Shown: positions 19,950-30,180, counted from the first letter of the stretch. The stretch: 64,000 nucleotides of DNA from Thalassolituus hydrocarboniclasticus (GCF_025345565.1 NZ_CP054475.1:1828448-1892447), one strand, 5' to 3'. The notes: generated from the sequence alone by a model not told the origin. Made by a program: numbers and translations.

Positions 19950-20753
19950 ATGTCCCGTATTAAAAATGCATTTGCCAGCCTGGAAGCTCAGGGTAAAAAA
20001 GCGCTGATTCCCTACATTACCGCTGGCGACCCACAGAAAGACGCAACCGTACCTATGATGCACGCACTGGTTAACGCCGGTGCCGATATTATTGAACTGG
20101 GCGTGCCGTTTTCCGATCCGATGGCGGATGGCCCGACCATTCAGCTGGCCTGTGAGCGCGCGCTGGCGCACAACACCTCGTTGCACGATGTGCTGGCGAT
20201 GGTAGCGGAATTCCGTACAACCAACAGCAGCACCCCCGTTGTGCTGATGGGCTATCTGAATCCGGTTGAGCGCATGGGCTATGAAGCCTTTGCTGTCGCT
20301 GCGGTTGAAGCCGGTGTTGATGGTGTATTGATGGTTGATCTGCCTCCGGAAGAAGCCGTAGATGTTGAAGGATTCTTCAAATCCCGTGATCTCGACATGA
20401 TTTACCTGATCGCGCCGACCACCAAAGACGAGCGTATTGAGCGTATCGGCCATGCCGGCAGCGGCTATGTCTATTACGTATCGCTGAAAGGCGTAACCGG
20501 TTCCAAAGCGCTGGATGTCGATGACGTTGCGCGCAATCTGGAACGTATCCGCAAGCATGTTTCTATCCCGGTTGGTGTCGGCTTTGGTATCAATACCGGC
20601 GAAACCGCAGCGGCCGTCAGTAAGGTGTGTGATGGGGTGATTGTCGGTTCTGCCATCGTTAACCTGATCGCAGCTAACGCTGATAATGCCAAAGCGGCGC
20701 AGGATGCGGTATCTGCTCTGGTTGGCAGCATGCGCACGGCACTGGATGCCTGA
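19950..20753 (+). CDS. trpA: Tryptophan synthase alpha chain
   Basis: 267 residues (E. coli 268) from ATG 19950 behind CAGGAGA. TIM-barrel lyase that releases indole from indole-3-glycerol phosphate. Catalytic Glu is in [17 protein letters not shown], and the catalytic Asp is in [12 protein letters not shown]. The phosphate loop is visible as [11 protein letters not shown] and VIVGSAIV. Longer in-frame starts would run through the palindromic element and are rejected. folC starts 4 nt after the stop; accD, which often lies here, is missing. Confidence 0.97.
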   Translation: MSRIKNAFASLEAQGKKALIPYITAGDPQKDATVPMMHALVNAGADIIELGVPFSDPMADGPTIQLACERALAHNTSLHDVLAMVAEFRTTNSSTPVVLMGYLNPVERMGYEAFAVAAVEAGVDGVLMVDLPPEEAVDVEGFFKSRDLDMIYLIAPTTKDERIERIGHAGSGYVYYVSLKGVTGSKALDVDDVARNLERIRKHVSIPVGVGFGINTGETAAAVSKVCDGVIVGSAIVNLIAANADNAKAAQDAVSALVGSMRTALDA

Positions 20754-20757
20754 ACGC

Positions 20758-22044
20758 ATGAGCTTTGATGTTCAGACGGCCGGCCTTGAGCAGTGGTTGC
20801 AGCGACTGGAATCCATGCACCCGAGCGAGATCGATCTGGGTCTTGCGCGGGTGAAAGCGGTGGGCGAACGGCTTGGCTGTCTGCGCCCGGCGCCGCTGGT
20901 GATTCTGGTTGGCGGCACCAATGGTAAAGGCACGACCTCGGCATTGCTGGCCGCTTTACTGCGCGAGCAGGGGCTGAATGTCGGGGTTTATTCATCGCCG
21001 CATATCCGCCGTTATAACGAGCGCGTAATACTCAATGGCGCAGAAGTGTCGGATGACGATCTCTGTGCAAGTTTCCGCGCGGTTGAGGCAGAGCGTGGTG
21101 ATACCAGTCTGACCTATTTTGAGTTTGGTACCCTGGCTGCGCTCAACTGGTTTCAGCAACAGCAGGTGGATGCCTGTGTGCTGGAGATCGGTCTGGGCGG
21201 GCGCCTGGACGCGGTGAATATCGTTGAGCCGGATATTTCCGTGGTAACCAGTGTTGGTCTTGATCATCAGGCCTGGCTGGGCGATACGCTGGAACAGATT
21301 GCTTACGAAAAAGTCTCCATTGCCCGGCCCGGGCAAACGCTGGTGTGTGGTCAGCCACAGCCGCCTGCAACGGCGAAAGAAACCGCTGATGCTATTGGTG
21401 CACAGTGGCTGTGCCGTGACGAAGATTTCTTTATCGGGCGCTCTGAGCAAGGATTGGAGCTGCGTTTTGTGCAGAATGGTGAGTTGCATAGCTGGCAGCT
21501 GCCTGCTGCGCATATTCCTTATCATAATGTTGCGACGGCGGTGCAGGCTCTGGCGGTGCTGGGGCGACTTCCGGAGCAAACTGTCGTTGCCCGCGTGGTT
21601 GGTAATTTACAGGTTGCCGGCCGTTTGCAGCACTATGTGCGCCAGAAGGCGGAACAGCGTTTGCAGCTGACGCTGGATGTTGCCCATAACGAGCAGGCTG
21701 CGGCTTATATTGGTGCGCAGTTGCAGCAGGTGGATGGCATTGTGCTGGGGATGCTGGGCGATAAGCCGGTTAATGAAGTGATTCAGGCTCTGCCGGCCAG
21801 TGAACACTGGTATCTGGCCGGACTCGAAGGGCCGCGGGCGCTGAGTTCGGAGCAGTTGCTGGAACGTGCGCAGGCATTAACGGCTAAAGCGGCTTACTGT
21901 TTTGACTCGGTCGCCGCGGCACTGAATGTACTGCCGGCCAGTGGTCACTGGCTGGTGTGCGGTTCTTTTTATACGGTAGAGGCCGCGCTGGAGTGGATGC
22001 AGCAACAGGAGGCAGAAGGGAAGGGGCAATGGAACAACATCTGA
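20758..22044 (+). CDS. folC: Dihydrofolate synthase / folylpolyglutamate synthase
   Basis: 428 residues from ATG 20758 (E. coli 422). ATG 20746, overlapping trpA, is the alternative; neither has a strong ribosome site, so translational coupling to trpA is likely. It is a Mur-ligase-like enzyme that adds glutamate to dihydropteroate and to folates. The ATP loop is VGGTNGKGTTSALL. Further signatures are YSSPHIRRYNERV, TYFEFGTLAAL, LEIGLGGRLDAVN and TLDVAHNEQAA. Its end overlaps dedD by 16 nt. Confidence 0.96.
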   Translation: MSFDVQTAGLEQWLQRLESMHPSEIDLGLARVKAVGERLGCLRPAPLVILVGGTNGKGTTSALLAALLREQGLNVGVYSSPHIRRYNERVILNGAEVSDDDLCASFRAVEAERGDTSLTYFEFGTLAALNWFQQQQVDACVLEIGLGGRLDAVNIVEPDISVVTSVGLDHQAWLGDTLEQIAYEKVSIARPGQTLVCGQPQPPATAKETADAIGAQWLCRDEDFFIGRSEQGLELRFVQNGELHSWQLPAAHIPYHNVATAVQALAVLGRLPEQTVVARVVGNLQVAGRLQHYVRQKAEQRLQLTLDVAHNEQAAAYIGAQLQQVDGIVLGMLGDKPVNEVIQALPASEHWYLAGLEGPRALSSEQLLERAQALTAKAAYCFDSVAAALNVLPASGHWLVCGSFYTVEAALEWMQQQEAEGKGQWNNI

Positions 22045-22583
22045 AAAAACGCATTCTCGGTGCTTTTGTTACGGTGGTCGCGGTAGCCATTGCCTTGCCG
22101 ATTGTGCTGGACGGCTCGCGCAGTCAGCTGGCCTTGCAGAGCGATATTCCGCCGATGCCGGATATGCCGGAATGGTCCCGTGTTGAAGATGAGCGCCGGG
22201 TCCGCATTGAGCTGGAGCAGCTGGCTTCTGGCGAAGCCGCTGCGCAGATAGCTGTGCCGGAAACGGACGTGGTTGAACAGAACGACCCGGCCCCTCCGCG
22301 TGGACAAAGTGACCGTACCGAACTCGACAGCAACCAGTTGCCCTATGCCTGGACGCTGCAGTTAGGGGCTTTCTCGGAGCAGAAAAATGCCTTTGCTCTG
22401 CGTGATCAGCTGCGTGCCAAAGGCTACAAGGCGTATACCCAGGAATTTACCGGCGATAAGCTGACCCGGGTTTATGTTGGGCCAGAGCTGCAGCGCAGCC
22501 AGATTGAAAGCCTGCAGAAACAGCTGCGTAAGGAGCTGAAGCAGCAGGATATTCATATCAAACGCTACCGTGCGGAGTCCTGA
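22029..22583 (+). CDS. dedD: SPOR-domain cell-division protein (DedD-like)
   Basis: 184 residues from ATG 22029, behind GAAGGGAAGG and inside the end of folC. A short cytoplasmic stretch (MEQHLKKR) and one membrane helix (ILGAFVTVVAVAIALPIVL) are followed by a periplasmic linker and a C-terminal SPOR domain (WTLQLGAFSEQKNAFALRDQ through VYVGPELQRSQIE). SPOR domains bind denuded septal peptidoglycan; DedD helps septum constriction. Its place between folC and cvpA is the conserved one. Confidence 0.9.
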   Translation: MEQHLKKRILGAFVTVVAVAIALPIVLDGSRSQLALQSDIPPMPDMPEWSRVEDERRVRIELEQLASGEAAAQIAVPETDVVEQNDPAPPRGQSDRTELDSNQLPYAWTLQLGAFSEQKNAFALRDQLRAKGYKAYTQEFTGDKLTRVYVGPELQRSQIESLQKQLRKELKQQDIHIKRYRAES

Positions 22584-22662
22584 GTGAGCCTTATCCGGGG
22601 CGCTGTTGTCTGTGAATATTGAGCGCAGCAAGTGCCCGGTTTCGTCGCCTCAGGCCAAGTAC

Positions 22663-22693
22663 TGCTTTCCTAAGCGAGCCGCTTTGGTATACT
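22663..22693 (+). promoter_or_regulatory. Candidate promoter for cvpA-purF
   Basis: An extended -10 box, TGGTATACT (TATACT at 22688-22693), lies 34 nt before cvpA. Upstream -35 similarity is weak (around 22663-22668), as is common with extended -10 promoters. No clear PurR-type operator was seen. Confidence 0.4.
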
Positions 22694-22727
22694 GCGCGCT
22701 TTCCAATTTCCAGCTCCGGGGCGATCA

Positions 22728-23222
22728 ATGGCGGTAATTGATTGGGTGATACTTGCCGTTCTGGCGGTATCGAGTCTGATCAGTCTGAAACGTGGCTTCG
22801 TCAAAGAAGCTTTGTCTCTGGCCAGCTGGATAGCAGCGTTTATTATTGCCCGTCTGTTCAGCGGCAACCTCGCAACCTTATTAGCCGGTGTGGTGGAAAC
22901 CAACTCGGTACGCTGGATTCTTGCCTTTGTAATTTTATTCGCCGGTACGGTCACCATCGGTGCCATGGTTAACCACTTATTGGTTGAAATGGTGCGTATG
23001 ACCGGACTGGGCGGTACCGACCGTGTGTTCGGTATGGTATTCGGTCTGATCCGTGGCCTGGTGGTGCTGGTTGCCATTGTCTATGGTCTGCAGTTTACGT
23101 TAGTGCCCCAGGATGCCTGGTGGCAGGACTCAATCTTTATCCCTCATCTGACCACGCTGGCGGACTGGGCGCGCAAAACGCTGCCGGGCGCTGCTGATCA
23201 GGTGATGTCTCTTACCAATTAG
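22728..23222 (+). CDS. cvpA: Colicin V production family membrane protein
   Basis: 164 residues (E. coli 162). It is an inner-membrane protein with four predicted helices. The first begins IDWVILAVLAVSSLISLKRG, and the glycine-rich GLGGTDRVFGMVFGLIRGLV is the family signature. CvpA is needed for colicin V export and for envelope resistance phenotypes; its biochemical role is not known. It is paired with purF, as in most gammaproteobacteria. Confidence 0.95.
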   Translation: MAVIDWVILAVLAVSSLISLKRGFVKEALSLASWIAAFIIARLFSGNLATLLAGVVETNSVRWILAFVILFAGTVTIGAMVNHLLVEMVRMTGLGGTDRVFGMVFGLIRGLVVLVAIVYGLQFTLVPQDAWWQDSIFIPHLTTLADWARKTLPGAADQVMSLTN

Positions 23223-23252
23223 TTTTTTAGTTTCTGCTGAGGTTATACGCGC

Positions 23253-24773
23253 ATGTGCGGAATTGTGGGGATCGTTGCCAAAACCCATGTTAATCAGGCC
23301 ATCTATGATGCCCTGACGGTGTTGCAACATCGCGGCCAGGACGCTGCCGGTATTGTTACCAGCTTTGAAAATAAGCTGTTTCTGCGTAAGGATAACGGTC
23401 TGGTCAGTGACGTGTTCCGTACCCGACACATGCAGCGCCTGACCGGCAATATGGGTATCGGCCATGTGCGTTATCCGACCGCCGGCAGCTCCAGCTCAGC
23501 GGAAGCCCAGCCTTTTTATGTGAACTCGCCTTATGGCATCACTCTGGCGCATAACGGTAACCTGACCAATACCGAACAGCTGGCGGAAGATATTTACCGC
23601 GAAGATCTGCGTCATATCAACACCACCTCCGACTCAGAGGTGTTGCTCAATATTTTTGCCCATGAACTGCAGGAACAGAAACAACTGCAGCCTTCGCCGG
23701 AAGTGATTTTCAAAGCCGTTAAGAACGTACACCGCCGTATCCGTGGTGGTTATGCGGTGGTGGCGATGATCAGCGGTTACGGCATTGTTGCTTTCCGTGA
23801 TCCGAACGGTATTCGTCCGGCGATCTTTGGTCGCCGTGACACCGAACAGGGACCGGAATATATGGTGGCCTCTGAATCGGTAGCACTGGATGCGCTGGGC
23901 TTTAAACTTGAGCGCGATATTGCTCCGGGCGAAGCCATTGTTATTACCGAAGAAGGCGAGCTGTTTACCCAACAGTGTGCAGAAAATACTTCTTTAACGC
24001 CGTGCATTTTTGAACACGTTTATTTTGCCCGTCCGGACTCCATCATCGATGGTATTGCCGTGTATAAAGCGCGTTTGCGTATGGGTGAAAAACTGGCGGA
24101 AAAAATCATGCGTGAACATCCTGAGCATGATATTGATGTGGTTATTCCTATTCCGGATACCAGCCGTTCTTCGGCACTGGAACTGGCCAACAAGCTGGGC
24201 GTGAAATACCGCGAAGGCTTTATGAAAAACCGCTACATCGGCCGCACCTTTATTATGCCGGGTCAGCAACAGCGTAAAAAATCGGTTAAACAAAAACTGA
24301 ACGCGCTGGATCTGGAATTCCGCGGTAAAAATGTTCTGCTGGTTGATGATTCTATTGTGCGCGGTACCACCTGCGAACAGATTATTGAAATGGCACGTGA
24401 AGCCGGCGCTAATAAAGTGTACTTCGCCTCGGCGGCACCTGCTGTGCGTTATCCGAACGTTTACGGCATCGACATGCCGGCGAAAGAAGAATTTATTGCC
24501 CATGGCCGCAGCACCGATGAAATTGCCAAAGAAATCGGCGCCGACTGGCTGGTGTATCAGGATCTCGACGATCTGATCAGTGCCTGTCTGGAAGGCAGTA
24601 AAACCGAAGCGCGCTCATTCGACTGTTCGGTCTTTACCGGTGAATATGTGACCGGCGATATCAACGAAGCCTACTTTGATCGTCTGTCGCAACTGCGCAA
24701 CGATGCCAGCAAAGGCAAACGTGCAGCGGTAGAAAATGTTGCCATTGATCTGCACAACGAAGCTGAGTCCTGA
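23253..24773 (+). CDS. purF: Amidophosphoribosyltransferase
   Basis: 506 residues (E. coli 505). It catalyses the first committed step of purine synthesis, from PRPP and glutamine to phosphoribosylamine. The mature N-terminal nucleophile is Cys2 of MCGIVGIV, so Met1 is removed. The glutaminase domain shows [11 protein letters not shown] and AHNGNLTN. The PRPP site is [13 protein letters not shown] near residue 360. This E. coli-type enzyme has no long propeptide and no iron-sulfur cysteine set. It is followed by metZ after 26 nt. Confidence 0.97.
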   Translation: MCGIVGIVAKTHVNQAIYDALTVLQHRGQDAAGIVTSFENKLFLRKDNGLVSDVFRTRHMQRLTGNMGIGHVRYPTAGSSSSAEAQPFYVNSPYGITLAHNGNLTNTEQLAEDIYREDLRHINTTSDSEVLLNIFAHELQEQKQLQPSPEVIFKAVKNVHRRIRGGYAVVAMISGYGIVAFRDPNGIRPAIFGRRDTEQGPEYMVASESVALDALGFKLERDIAPGEAIVITEEGELFTQQCAENTSLTPCIFEHVYFARPDSIIDGIAVYKARLRMGEKLAEKIMREHPEHDIDVVIPIPDTSRSSALELANKLGVKYREGFMKNRYIGRTFIMPGQQQRKKSVKQKLNALDLEFRGKNVLLVDDSIVRGTTCEQIIEMAREAGANKVYFASAAPAVRYPNVYGIDMPAKEEFIAHGRSTDEIAKEIGADWLVYQDLDDLISACLEGSKTEARSFDCSVFTGEYVTGDINEAYFDRLSQLRNDASKGKRAAVENVAIDLHNEAES

Positions 24774-24799
24774 GACTGAAATCTGAGCACAGGTACGCT

Positions 24800-26014
24800 A
24801 TGAACGATTTTTCGCAATTTAATGACCGTTACCAGTCGGATCTCGACGGTTGTGCCTTTGAGACGCTGGCGGTGCGGGCAGGTCAGGTACGCAGCGCGGA
24901 ATGTGAACACTCGGAAGCCATTTTTCCGACCAGCAGTTACGTGTTTAATTCTGCTGCTGAAGCCGCTGCACGTTTTGGTGGTGAGTCCGCGGGTAATGTG
25001 TATTCACGCTATACCAATCCTACGGTCCGTACCTTTGAAGACCGTCTGGCGGCACTGGAAGGCGGTGAGGCCTGTGCGGCAACCTCTTCTGGAATGGCGG
25101 CTATTTATGCGGTGGCGATCGCCCACCTGAAAGCCGGTGACCACGTATTGTGTTCGGCCAGTGTGTTCGGCAGCACCATTATGCTGTTCGAAAAATTCCT
25201 GCGTAAATTTAATGTGTCGATCGATTATGTCGACTTACTGGATCTGAATGACTGGAAAAATAAGACCCGGGAAAATACCCGTTTATTTTTTCTGGAATCA
25301 CCGTCCAACCCATTAAATGACGTGGCGGATCTGGAGGGCATTGCTGCAGTCGCCAAAGCGGCTAACGCTTTATTTGTTGTAGATAACTGCTTCTGTACTC
25401 CGGCGTTGCAAAAACCCTTGCTGTGGGGTGCCGATCTTGTGGTGCATTCTGCGACCAAATACATCGATGGGCAGGGACGTTGTATTGGTGGCGCGGTTGT
25501 TGGTTCTACAGAACTGATTGAACCTGTTATTGGCGTGCTGCGTTCAGCAGGTCCGACCATGAGCCCGTTTAATGCCTGGGTGTTTACCAAAGGTCTGGAA
25601 ACATTGTCGCTGCGTATGAAAGCGCACAGTGAAAATGCATTGCAGCTGGCGCAGTGGCTGCAGCAGCATCCGAAAGTAAAAACTGTCAATTATTGCGGTC
25701 TGGATAATCATCCTGGCCATGCTCTGGCGAAAAAACAGCAGAGCGGTTTTGGCGGAGTTTTATCTTTTGAGGTAATTGGTGGTCGTGAAGAAGCCTGGAA
25801 GGTGGTGGATGCCACCCGTATGATTTCTATTACCGCCAATCTTGGCGACGTAAAAACCACCATTACTCATCCGGGCACCACCACGCATGGCCGTCTGAGT
25901 GAAGACGAGCGGCAGAAGGCCGGTATTTCTCAGGCGTTGCTGCGCGTTGCTGTGGGGTTGGAGAATATCGACGATATTCAGCGTGATCTGGCCCGCGGTC
26001 TGGACGCACTGTAA
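24800..26014 (+). CDS. metZ: O-succinylhomoserine sulfhydrylase
   Basis: 404 residues, matching Pseudomonas MetZ. PLP enzyme of the Cys/Met metabolism family that makes homocysteine directly from O-succinylhomoserine and sulfide. The PLP lysine is in VVHSATKYIDGQGRCIGGAV. The region near residue 60 (NVYSRYTNPTVRTFEDRLA) and the C-terminal ARLS-like segment (LGDVKTTITHPGTTTH) are typical. The cvpA-purF-metZ order is the Pseudomonas-like arrangement. A strong terminator closes the unit. Confidence 0.95.
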   Translation: MNDFSQFNDRYQSDLDGCAFETLAVRAGQVRSAECEHSEAIFPTSSYVFNSAAEAAARFGGESAGNVYSRYTNPTVRTFEDRLAALEGGEACAATSSGMAAIYAVAIAHLKAGDHVLCSASVFGSTIMLFEKFLRKFNVSIDYVDLLDLNDWKNKTRENTRLFFLESPSNPLNDVADLEGIAAVAKAANALFVVDNCFCTPALQKPLLWGADLVVHSATKYIDGQGRCIGGAVVGSTELIEPVIGVLRSAGPTMSPFNAWVFTKGLETLSLRMKAHSENALQLAQWLQQHPKVKTVNYCGLDNHPGHALAKKQQSGFGGVLSFEVIGGREEAWKVVDATRMISITANLGDVKTTITHPGTTTHGRLSEDERQKAGISQALLRVAVGLENIDDIQRDLARGLDAL

Positions 26015-26035
26015 GACATTACTGACTCAGGCTAT

Positions 26036-26070
26036 AAAAACGGGAATTGCGCAGGTAATTCCCGTTTTTT
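26036..26070 (+). terminator. Rho-independent terminator after metZ
   Basis: CGGGAATT (26041-26048) and AATTCCCG (26057-26064) pair across an 8-nt loop, preceded by A's and followed by T's. It begins about 22 nt after metZ. Confidence 0.92.
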
Positions 26071-26212
26071 TATGCCTGTTCCTGCGCTTGTTTCTGACCA
26101 TTCTTTACGCGTAATTCTGTGCTTCTTTCCTCAGCCTGAGTGTCTGCCCATTTCCCTGCAACCCTGAGTCACTTATGCTTGAGGTTTACGACGGGCAGTA
26201 ACGGGAAACACT

Positions 26213-27139
26213 ATGACCACTCCGATTCAACGTGCGCTTGAGCAACTCGGCGCAGTTATTCTGGGCAAAGAAGAGCAACTTAAACTGGCTCTGAGCTGTC
26301 TGTTGGCCCGTGGTCATCTGCTGATTGAAGACTTACCCGGCATGGGCAAAACCACTTTGTCCCATGCGCTGGCCGGAGTGCTGGGTCTGCAATATAACCG
26401 CATTCAGTTCACCTCCGATTTATTACCGGCGGATATTCTCGGCGTCAGTATTTTTGAACGTGAAAGCGGTTCGGATGTCGGCCGCTTCCGTTTTCATCCG
26501 GGGCCGGTATTTACCCAGTTATTGCTGGCCGATGAAATTAACCGCGCAACGCCTAAGGCACAGAGCGCGTTGCTTGAAGCGATGGAAGAAGGGCAGGTAA
26601 CAGTGGAAGGGGAAACCCGGCCACTGCCAATGCCGTTTTTCGTCATTGCCACGCAAAACCCGGTGTCTCAGTCGGGGACTTTCCCGTTGCCGGAATCTCA
26701 GCTCGACCGTTTTTTAATGCGTATTCAGCTGGGCTATCCCAATGAGAAGGCTGAACGCGAGTTGCTGGAAGGCCGCGACCGCCGCACCATGGCCAGCAAC
26801 CTCAAACCACTTTTAACCACACAGGAATTGGCGCAGCTGCAGCAGCAGGTAAACAGTGTGCAGGCCTCGGCCAGCGTGCTGGATTATGTGCAGCGCATTA
26901 TTGCCTTTACCCGCTACGAAGGTGGCTATCAGTACGGTTTGTCACCGCGCGGTGCGCTGGCGTTGTTGCGCAGTGCCAAGGCCTGGGCTTTGGTGGATGG
27001 TAACCGTCAGCACTTGCTGCCGGAGGATATTCAGGCGGTGCTGCCGGCGGTGGTTGATCATCGTCTGGCGGAAGCCGCTGATGGCGGCGCACACAGCGTA
27101 TCGCAGCGTATTCTCAATACGGTGCCGGTTCTGGTATGA
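26213..27139 (+). CDS. MoxR-family AAA+ ATPase
   Basis: 308 residues. Walker A is visible as DLPGMGKTTLSHAL. LLADEINRATPKAQSALLEAMEEG (Walker B onward, from about residue 104) and FVIATQNPVSQSGTFPLPES (sensor 1) are diagnostic of the MoxR group. These ATPases act as chaperone-like factors for partner proteins encoded beside them. It forms a three-gene unit with a DUF58 protein and a TgpA-like transglutaminase; the stop overlaps the next start as ATGA. In Pseudomonas aeruginosa the equivalent cluster contains the essential periplasmic transglutaminase TgpA. Confidence 0.93.
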   Translation: MTTPIQRALEQLGAVILGKEEQLKLALSCLLARGHLLIEDLPGMGKTTLSHALAGVLGLQYNRIQFTSDLLPADILGVSIFERESGSDVGRFRFHPGPVFTQLLLADEINRATPKAQSALLEAMEEGQVTVEGETRPLPMPFFVIATQNPVSQSGTFPLPESQLDRFLMRIQLGYPNEKAERELLEGRDRRTMASNLKPLLTTQELAQLQQQVNSVQASASVLDYVQRIIAFTRYEGGYQYGLSPRGALALLRSAKAWALVDGNRQHLLPEDIQAVLPAVVDHRLAEAADGGAHSVSQRILNTVPVLV

Positions 27140-28113
27140 CGTCGCTGGCCAGTCGCTGGCGCGCGCGCTGGAAACGCTGGCTCGACCGGCGTATTCCGCC
27201 AGCGCCTCAGGTAACGCTTAACCATAAATCCATTTTTATTCTGCCAACCCGCACCGGGCTGTTGTTCACACTGCTGCTGATTGTGCTGCTGGTGACGGCG
27301 ATAAATTATCAGAACAGCCTGATTTACGGCCTGACCTTCTGGCTGTTCAGTGTATCGCTGGCGACAATGATGTTTACCTTCCGCAACCTGTCCGGGCTGA
27401 CGCTGGCGGCCGGGCGGGCGTATCCCTGTTTTGCCGGTGATGTGATTGAGCTACCGCTGCGTCTGATCGCGGCTCCCAAGCGCTTTCATGAAGCCTTATT
27501 GCTGGGTTTTCCCGATAATCCTGCACAACTGACCGACGTTGATGCGGCCCAGACCCGTACTCTGGCGCTGAGTTTCCGCACTCATAAGCGTGGGCCGCTG
27601 CAGGCTGAGCGTTTGCGGCTGGATTCACGCTTCCCGCTGGGGCTGTTTAATACCTGGACCTGGATCAAACTCGACTTTAACGCGCTGGTGTACCCGAAAC
27701 CGGAAACCGTCCCCTTTGTGTTTGCCGCCGGAGAGCAGGGCGATAAGCTGGTTGGGGCGCCATCCAGTGTGTCCGGTCAGCAGGATTTTCAGGGGCTGCG
27801 TAATTATCAGCCGGGCGATTCCATGCGCCAGATTGCCTGGAAACAGCTGGCCCGCGGCAAAGGTCTGGTGAGCAAAGATTTTGATCATGATGAAGGCGCC
27901 ACCTGCTGGCTCGACTGGGATGTGCTGGCGCCGCAAAGCACGGAAGTGCGTTTGTCTCGTCTGTGTGGCTGGGTGTTACAGGCACACCAGCTGGGCTGGC
28001 GTTACGGTTTGCGCCTGCCGGGTAAGGAAATCGCCCCGGATCACAGTGACGGTCATCGTGACCGCTGTCTTGAAGCACTGGCACTCTATGGCTTTGGTGG
28101 AGGTGCACAATGA
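27136..28113 (+). CDS. DUF58-domain membrane protein
   Basis: 325 residues. Two adjacent N-terminal membrane helices lie at about residues 30-75 (KSIFILPTRTGLLFTLLLIV and SLIYGLTFWLFSVSLATMMF). The C-terminal DUF58 region contains FQGLRNYQPGDSMRQIAWK, the family signature. DUF58 proteins are encoded beside MoxR ATPases and transglutaminases and are thought to form a complex with them; the activity is unknown. It has 4-nt ATGA overlaps on both sides, showing tight coupling. Confidence 0.92.
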   Translation: MTSLASRWRARWKRWLDRRIPPAPQVTLNHKSIFILPTRTGLLFTLLLIVLLVTAINYQNSLIYGLTFWLFSVSLATMMFTFRNLSGLTLAAGRAYPCFAGDVIELPLRLIAAPKRFHEALLLGFPDNPAQLTDVDAAQTRTLALSFRTHKRGPLQAERLRLDSRFPLGLFNTWTWIKLDFNALVYPKPETVPFVFAAGEQGDKLVGAPSSVSGQQDFQGLRNYQPGDSMRQIAWKQLARGKGLVSKDFDHDEGATCWLDWDVLAPQSTEVRLSRLCGWVLQAHQLGWRYGLRLPGKEIAPDHSDGHRDRCLEALALYGFGGGAQ

Positions 28114-30164
28114 GCGCTGCCGGTCATCCGAATACCGATCTGCAGATTCCGCGCAGCGCCTTGTTGTGGTTGCTGGGCAGTAATCTGGCCGCTTTACTGC
28201 CGCACGGACAACACCTGCCACTGTGGATGTGGGGGCTGGCGTTGTTTGTTCTTACCTGGCGCGGGCTGACGCATCTGGGGCGCTTATCTTACCCGAACCG
28301 CTGGGCCAAAGTGGTGGCGGTGTTCGTGGCCTCGGCCGCGGTGGTGGTGGCGTTCGATAAATCCTTTTCGCTGGAAAGTGCCGCTGCCTTTCTGATTGCC
28401 GCCAGCCTGCTGAAGTTGCTGGAAATGCGTAACCGCCGCGATGGTTATGTGGTGGTTTTTTTAAGCTACTTTCTGCTCGGTACCGGCTTTCTCTTTGATC
28501 AGAGTTTGTTTTCCGGCCTGTATGGCATCATCACGGTCTGGCTGCTGACCAGCGCGCTGGTCGCTCTGCATCAGAACGGTTTCTCCCATGATGCGCAAAG
28601 TGTGCGCCGCAGCCGTCGCGCAGCAAAGCTGGCCGCCGCCATTCTGTTGGTGTCGCTGCCGCTGATGCTGGTGTTGTATCTGCTGTTTCCGCGTCTGGCA
28701 CCGCTGTGGAGCATGGCGCTGCAGTCGGGTAAGGCAAAAACCGGATTGTCGGCCGAAATGGCGCCGGGTGATATTGCCGATCTCAGCCAGTCCGATGAGC
28801 TGGTGTTTCGTGTGTCGTTCAGCGATGGCCGGGTACCGCCCCGGGATCAGCTTTACTGGCGCGCACTGGTTCTGGATGACTACGATGGCCGGCGCTGGCA
28901 GACCAGCGGCGTTACCTCTGAAGCTCAGTGGTACCCGAACAGCTGGCAACCTCCCGCAGGTGCCGCAGGGCTGGTTCGCTATGAAATTATTCAGGAGGCA
29001 ACCAGTCAGAAGTGGTTGTTTGCCCTGCGGGGGGTAGCCGCGCAGGAAGAGCGCATTGGCATGACCCTCGATGACCGCCTGGTCGTACGCCGGCCGTTAC
29101 ACGAGCGTAAACGTTATCAGGCTCTGTCCTGGCCTTCGGTCAGCATCAGTGAAGAGGGGCTGGTTCCGCTTGAGCAGCGACAGAACCTGTTGTTACCGCG
29201 AGGCCGTAATCCGCAGACGCTGGCCTGGGCGCAGCAGCGTCGTGCAGAGGCGGCTGATGATGCAGCCTACATCAATGGCGTGTTGCGTCATTTCCGCGAG
29301 CAGGACTTTCATTACACCCTGAAACCACCGCTGATGGGCAGCGAAGAAATTGACGACTTTCTGTTTAATCAGCGTCGCGGTTTCTGTGCTCATTATGCTG
29401 GTGCGCTTGTATTCCTGGCTCGTGCCGCAGGGATTCCGGCGCGGGTGGTGTCCGGCTATCAGGGCGGTGAGTGGAATGCTGCCGATGGTTATTTAACCGT
29501 GCGTCAGTACGATGCCCATGCCTGGACGGAAGTCTGGCTCCGTGGGCAGGGCTGGGTGCGGGTTGATCCGACCGCGGCGGTTGCGCCACAGCGTATCGAG
29601 TTCGGTCTGGAGCGCGCGGTCGCTGAAGAGGGAACCTTTCTGCAGGATAATCTGCTGTCACCGCATCGCTTTAAGGGCGTCAGCTGGCTGAATCAGCTGC
29701 GTATGGAAATGGACAGCCTGAATTATTACTGGCAATTGTGGGTGTTGTCTTATGACAGTAAGCGGCAGCAGGGCTTTCTGAACGGTGTGCTTGGGCTGGA
29801 TGACTATCAGCAGGGCTTATACGTGTTGGGTGGTAGCTTTGGCGGCTTTTTCCTGCTGGCTTCGCTGGTTGTCTGGTGGCGTCAGCGCCCGGCGCCGGTT
29901 TCGCCTTTTATGCGCAGCTGGCAGCGTCTGCAGGACAAAGGACAAAAACTGGGGGTTGAGCCGCAGGCTGGAGAAACAGCAGGCAGTTATCTGCAGCGTC
30001 TTGAGCAGCACTGCCCGCAGCAGCAGAGCTTGCTGCGCTGGCTGGCCGCAGAGATTAACCGCAGTCTGTATCAGCCACAGACGGATAAACAGCAGATGCT
30101 GAAGCAACAGCGCAACCTGTTACGTGCTATTGCCAGAGTTCGCCGTCAGCTCAGTGCGGGTTAA
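28110..30164 (+). CDS. tgpA: TgpA-like membrane transglutaminase/protease-homologue protein
   Basis: 684 residues. Several N-terminal membrane helices (about residues 15-205) are followed by a large periplasmic part with a transglutaminase-like domain. The catalytic Cys is in NQRRGFCAHYAGALVFLARA, the His in VRQYDAHAWTEVWL and the Asp in GWVRVDPTAAV, so the triad is intact. A late helix (YVLGGSFGGFFLLASLVVWW) precedes a cytoplasmic tail. P. aeruginosa TgpA has this layout and is reported to be essential. The natural substrate is not known. Confidence 0.9.
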   Translation: MSAAGHPNTDLQIPRSALLWLLGSNLAALLPHGQHLPLWMWGLALFVLTWRGLTHLGRLSYPNRWAKVVAVFVASAAVVVAFDKSFSLESAAAFLIAASLLKLLEMRNRRDGYVVVFLSYFLLGTGFLFDQSLFSGLYGIITVWLLTSALVALHQNGFSHDAQSVRRSRRAAKLAAAILLVSLPLMLVLYLLFPRLAPLWSMALQSGKAKTGLSAEMAPGDIADLSQSDELVFRVSFSDGRVPPRDQLYWRALVLDDYDGRRWQTSGVTSEAQWYPNSWQPPAGAAGLVRYEIIQEATSQKWLFALRGVAAQEERIGMTLDDRLVVRRPLHERKRYQALSWPSVSISEEGLVPLEQRQNLLLPRGRNPQTLAWAQQRRAEAADDAAYINGVLRHFREQDFHYTLKPPLMGSEEIDDFLFNQRRGFCAHYAGALVFLARAAGIPARVVSGYQGGEWNAADGYLTVRQYDAHAWTEVWLRGQGWVRVDPTAAVAPQRIEFGLERAVAEEGTFLQDNLLSPHRFKGVSWLNQLRMEMDSLNYYWQLWVLSYDSKRQQGFLNGVLGLDDYQQGLYVLGGSFGGFFLLASLVVWWRQRPAPVSPFMRSWQRLQDKGQKLGVEPQAGETAGSYLQRLEQHCPQQQSLLRWLAAEINRSLYQPQTDKQQMLKQQRNLLRAIARVRRQLSAG

Positions 30165-30180
30165 ATTGAGCGCCAGATGT

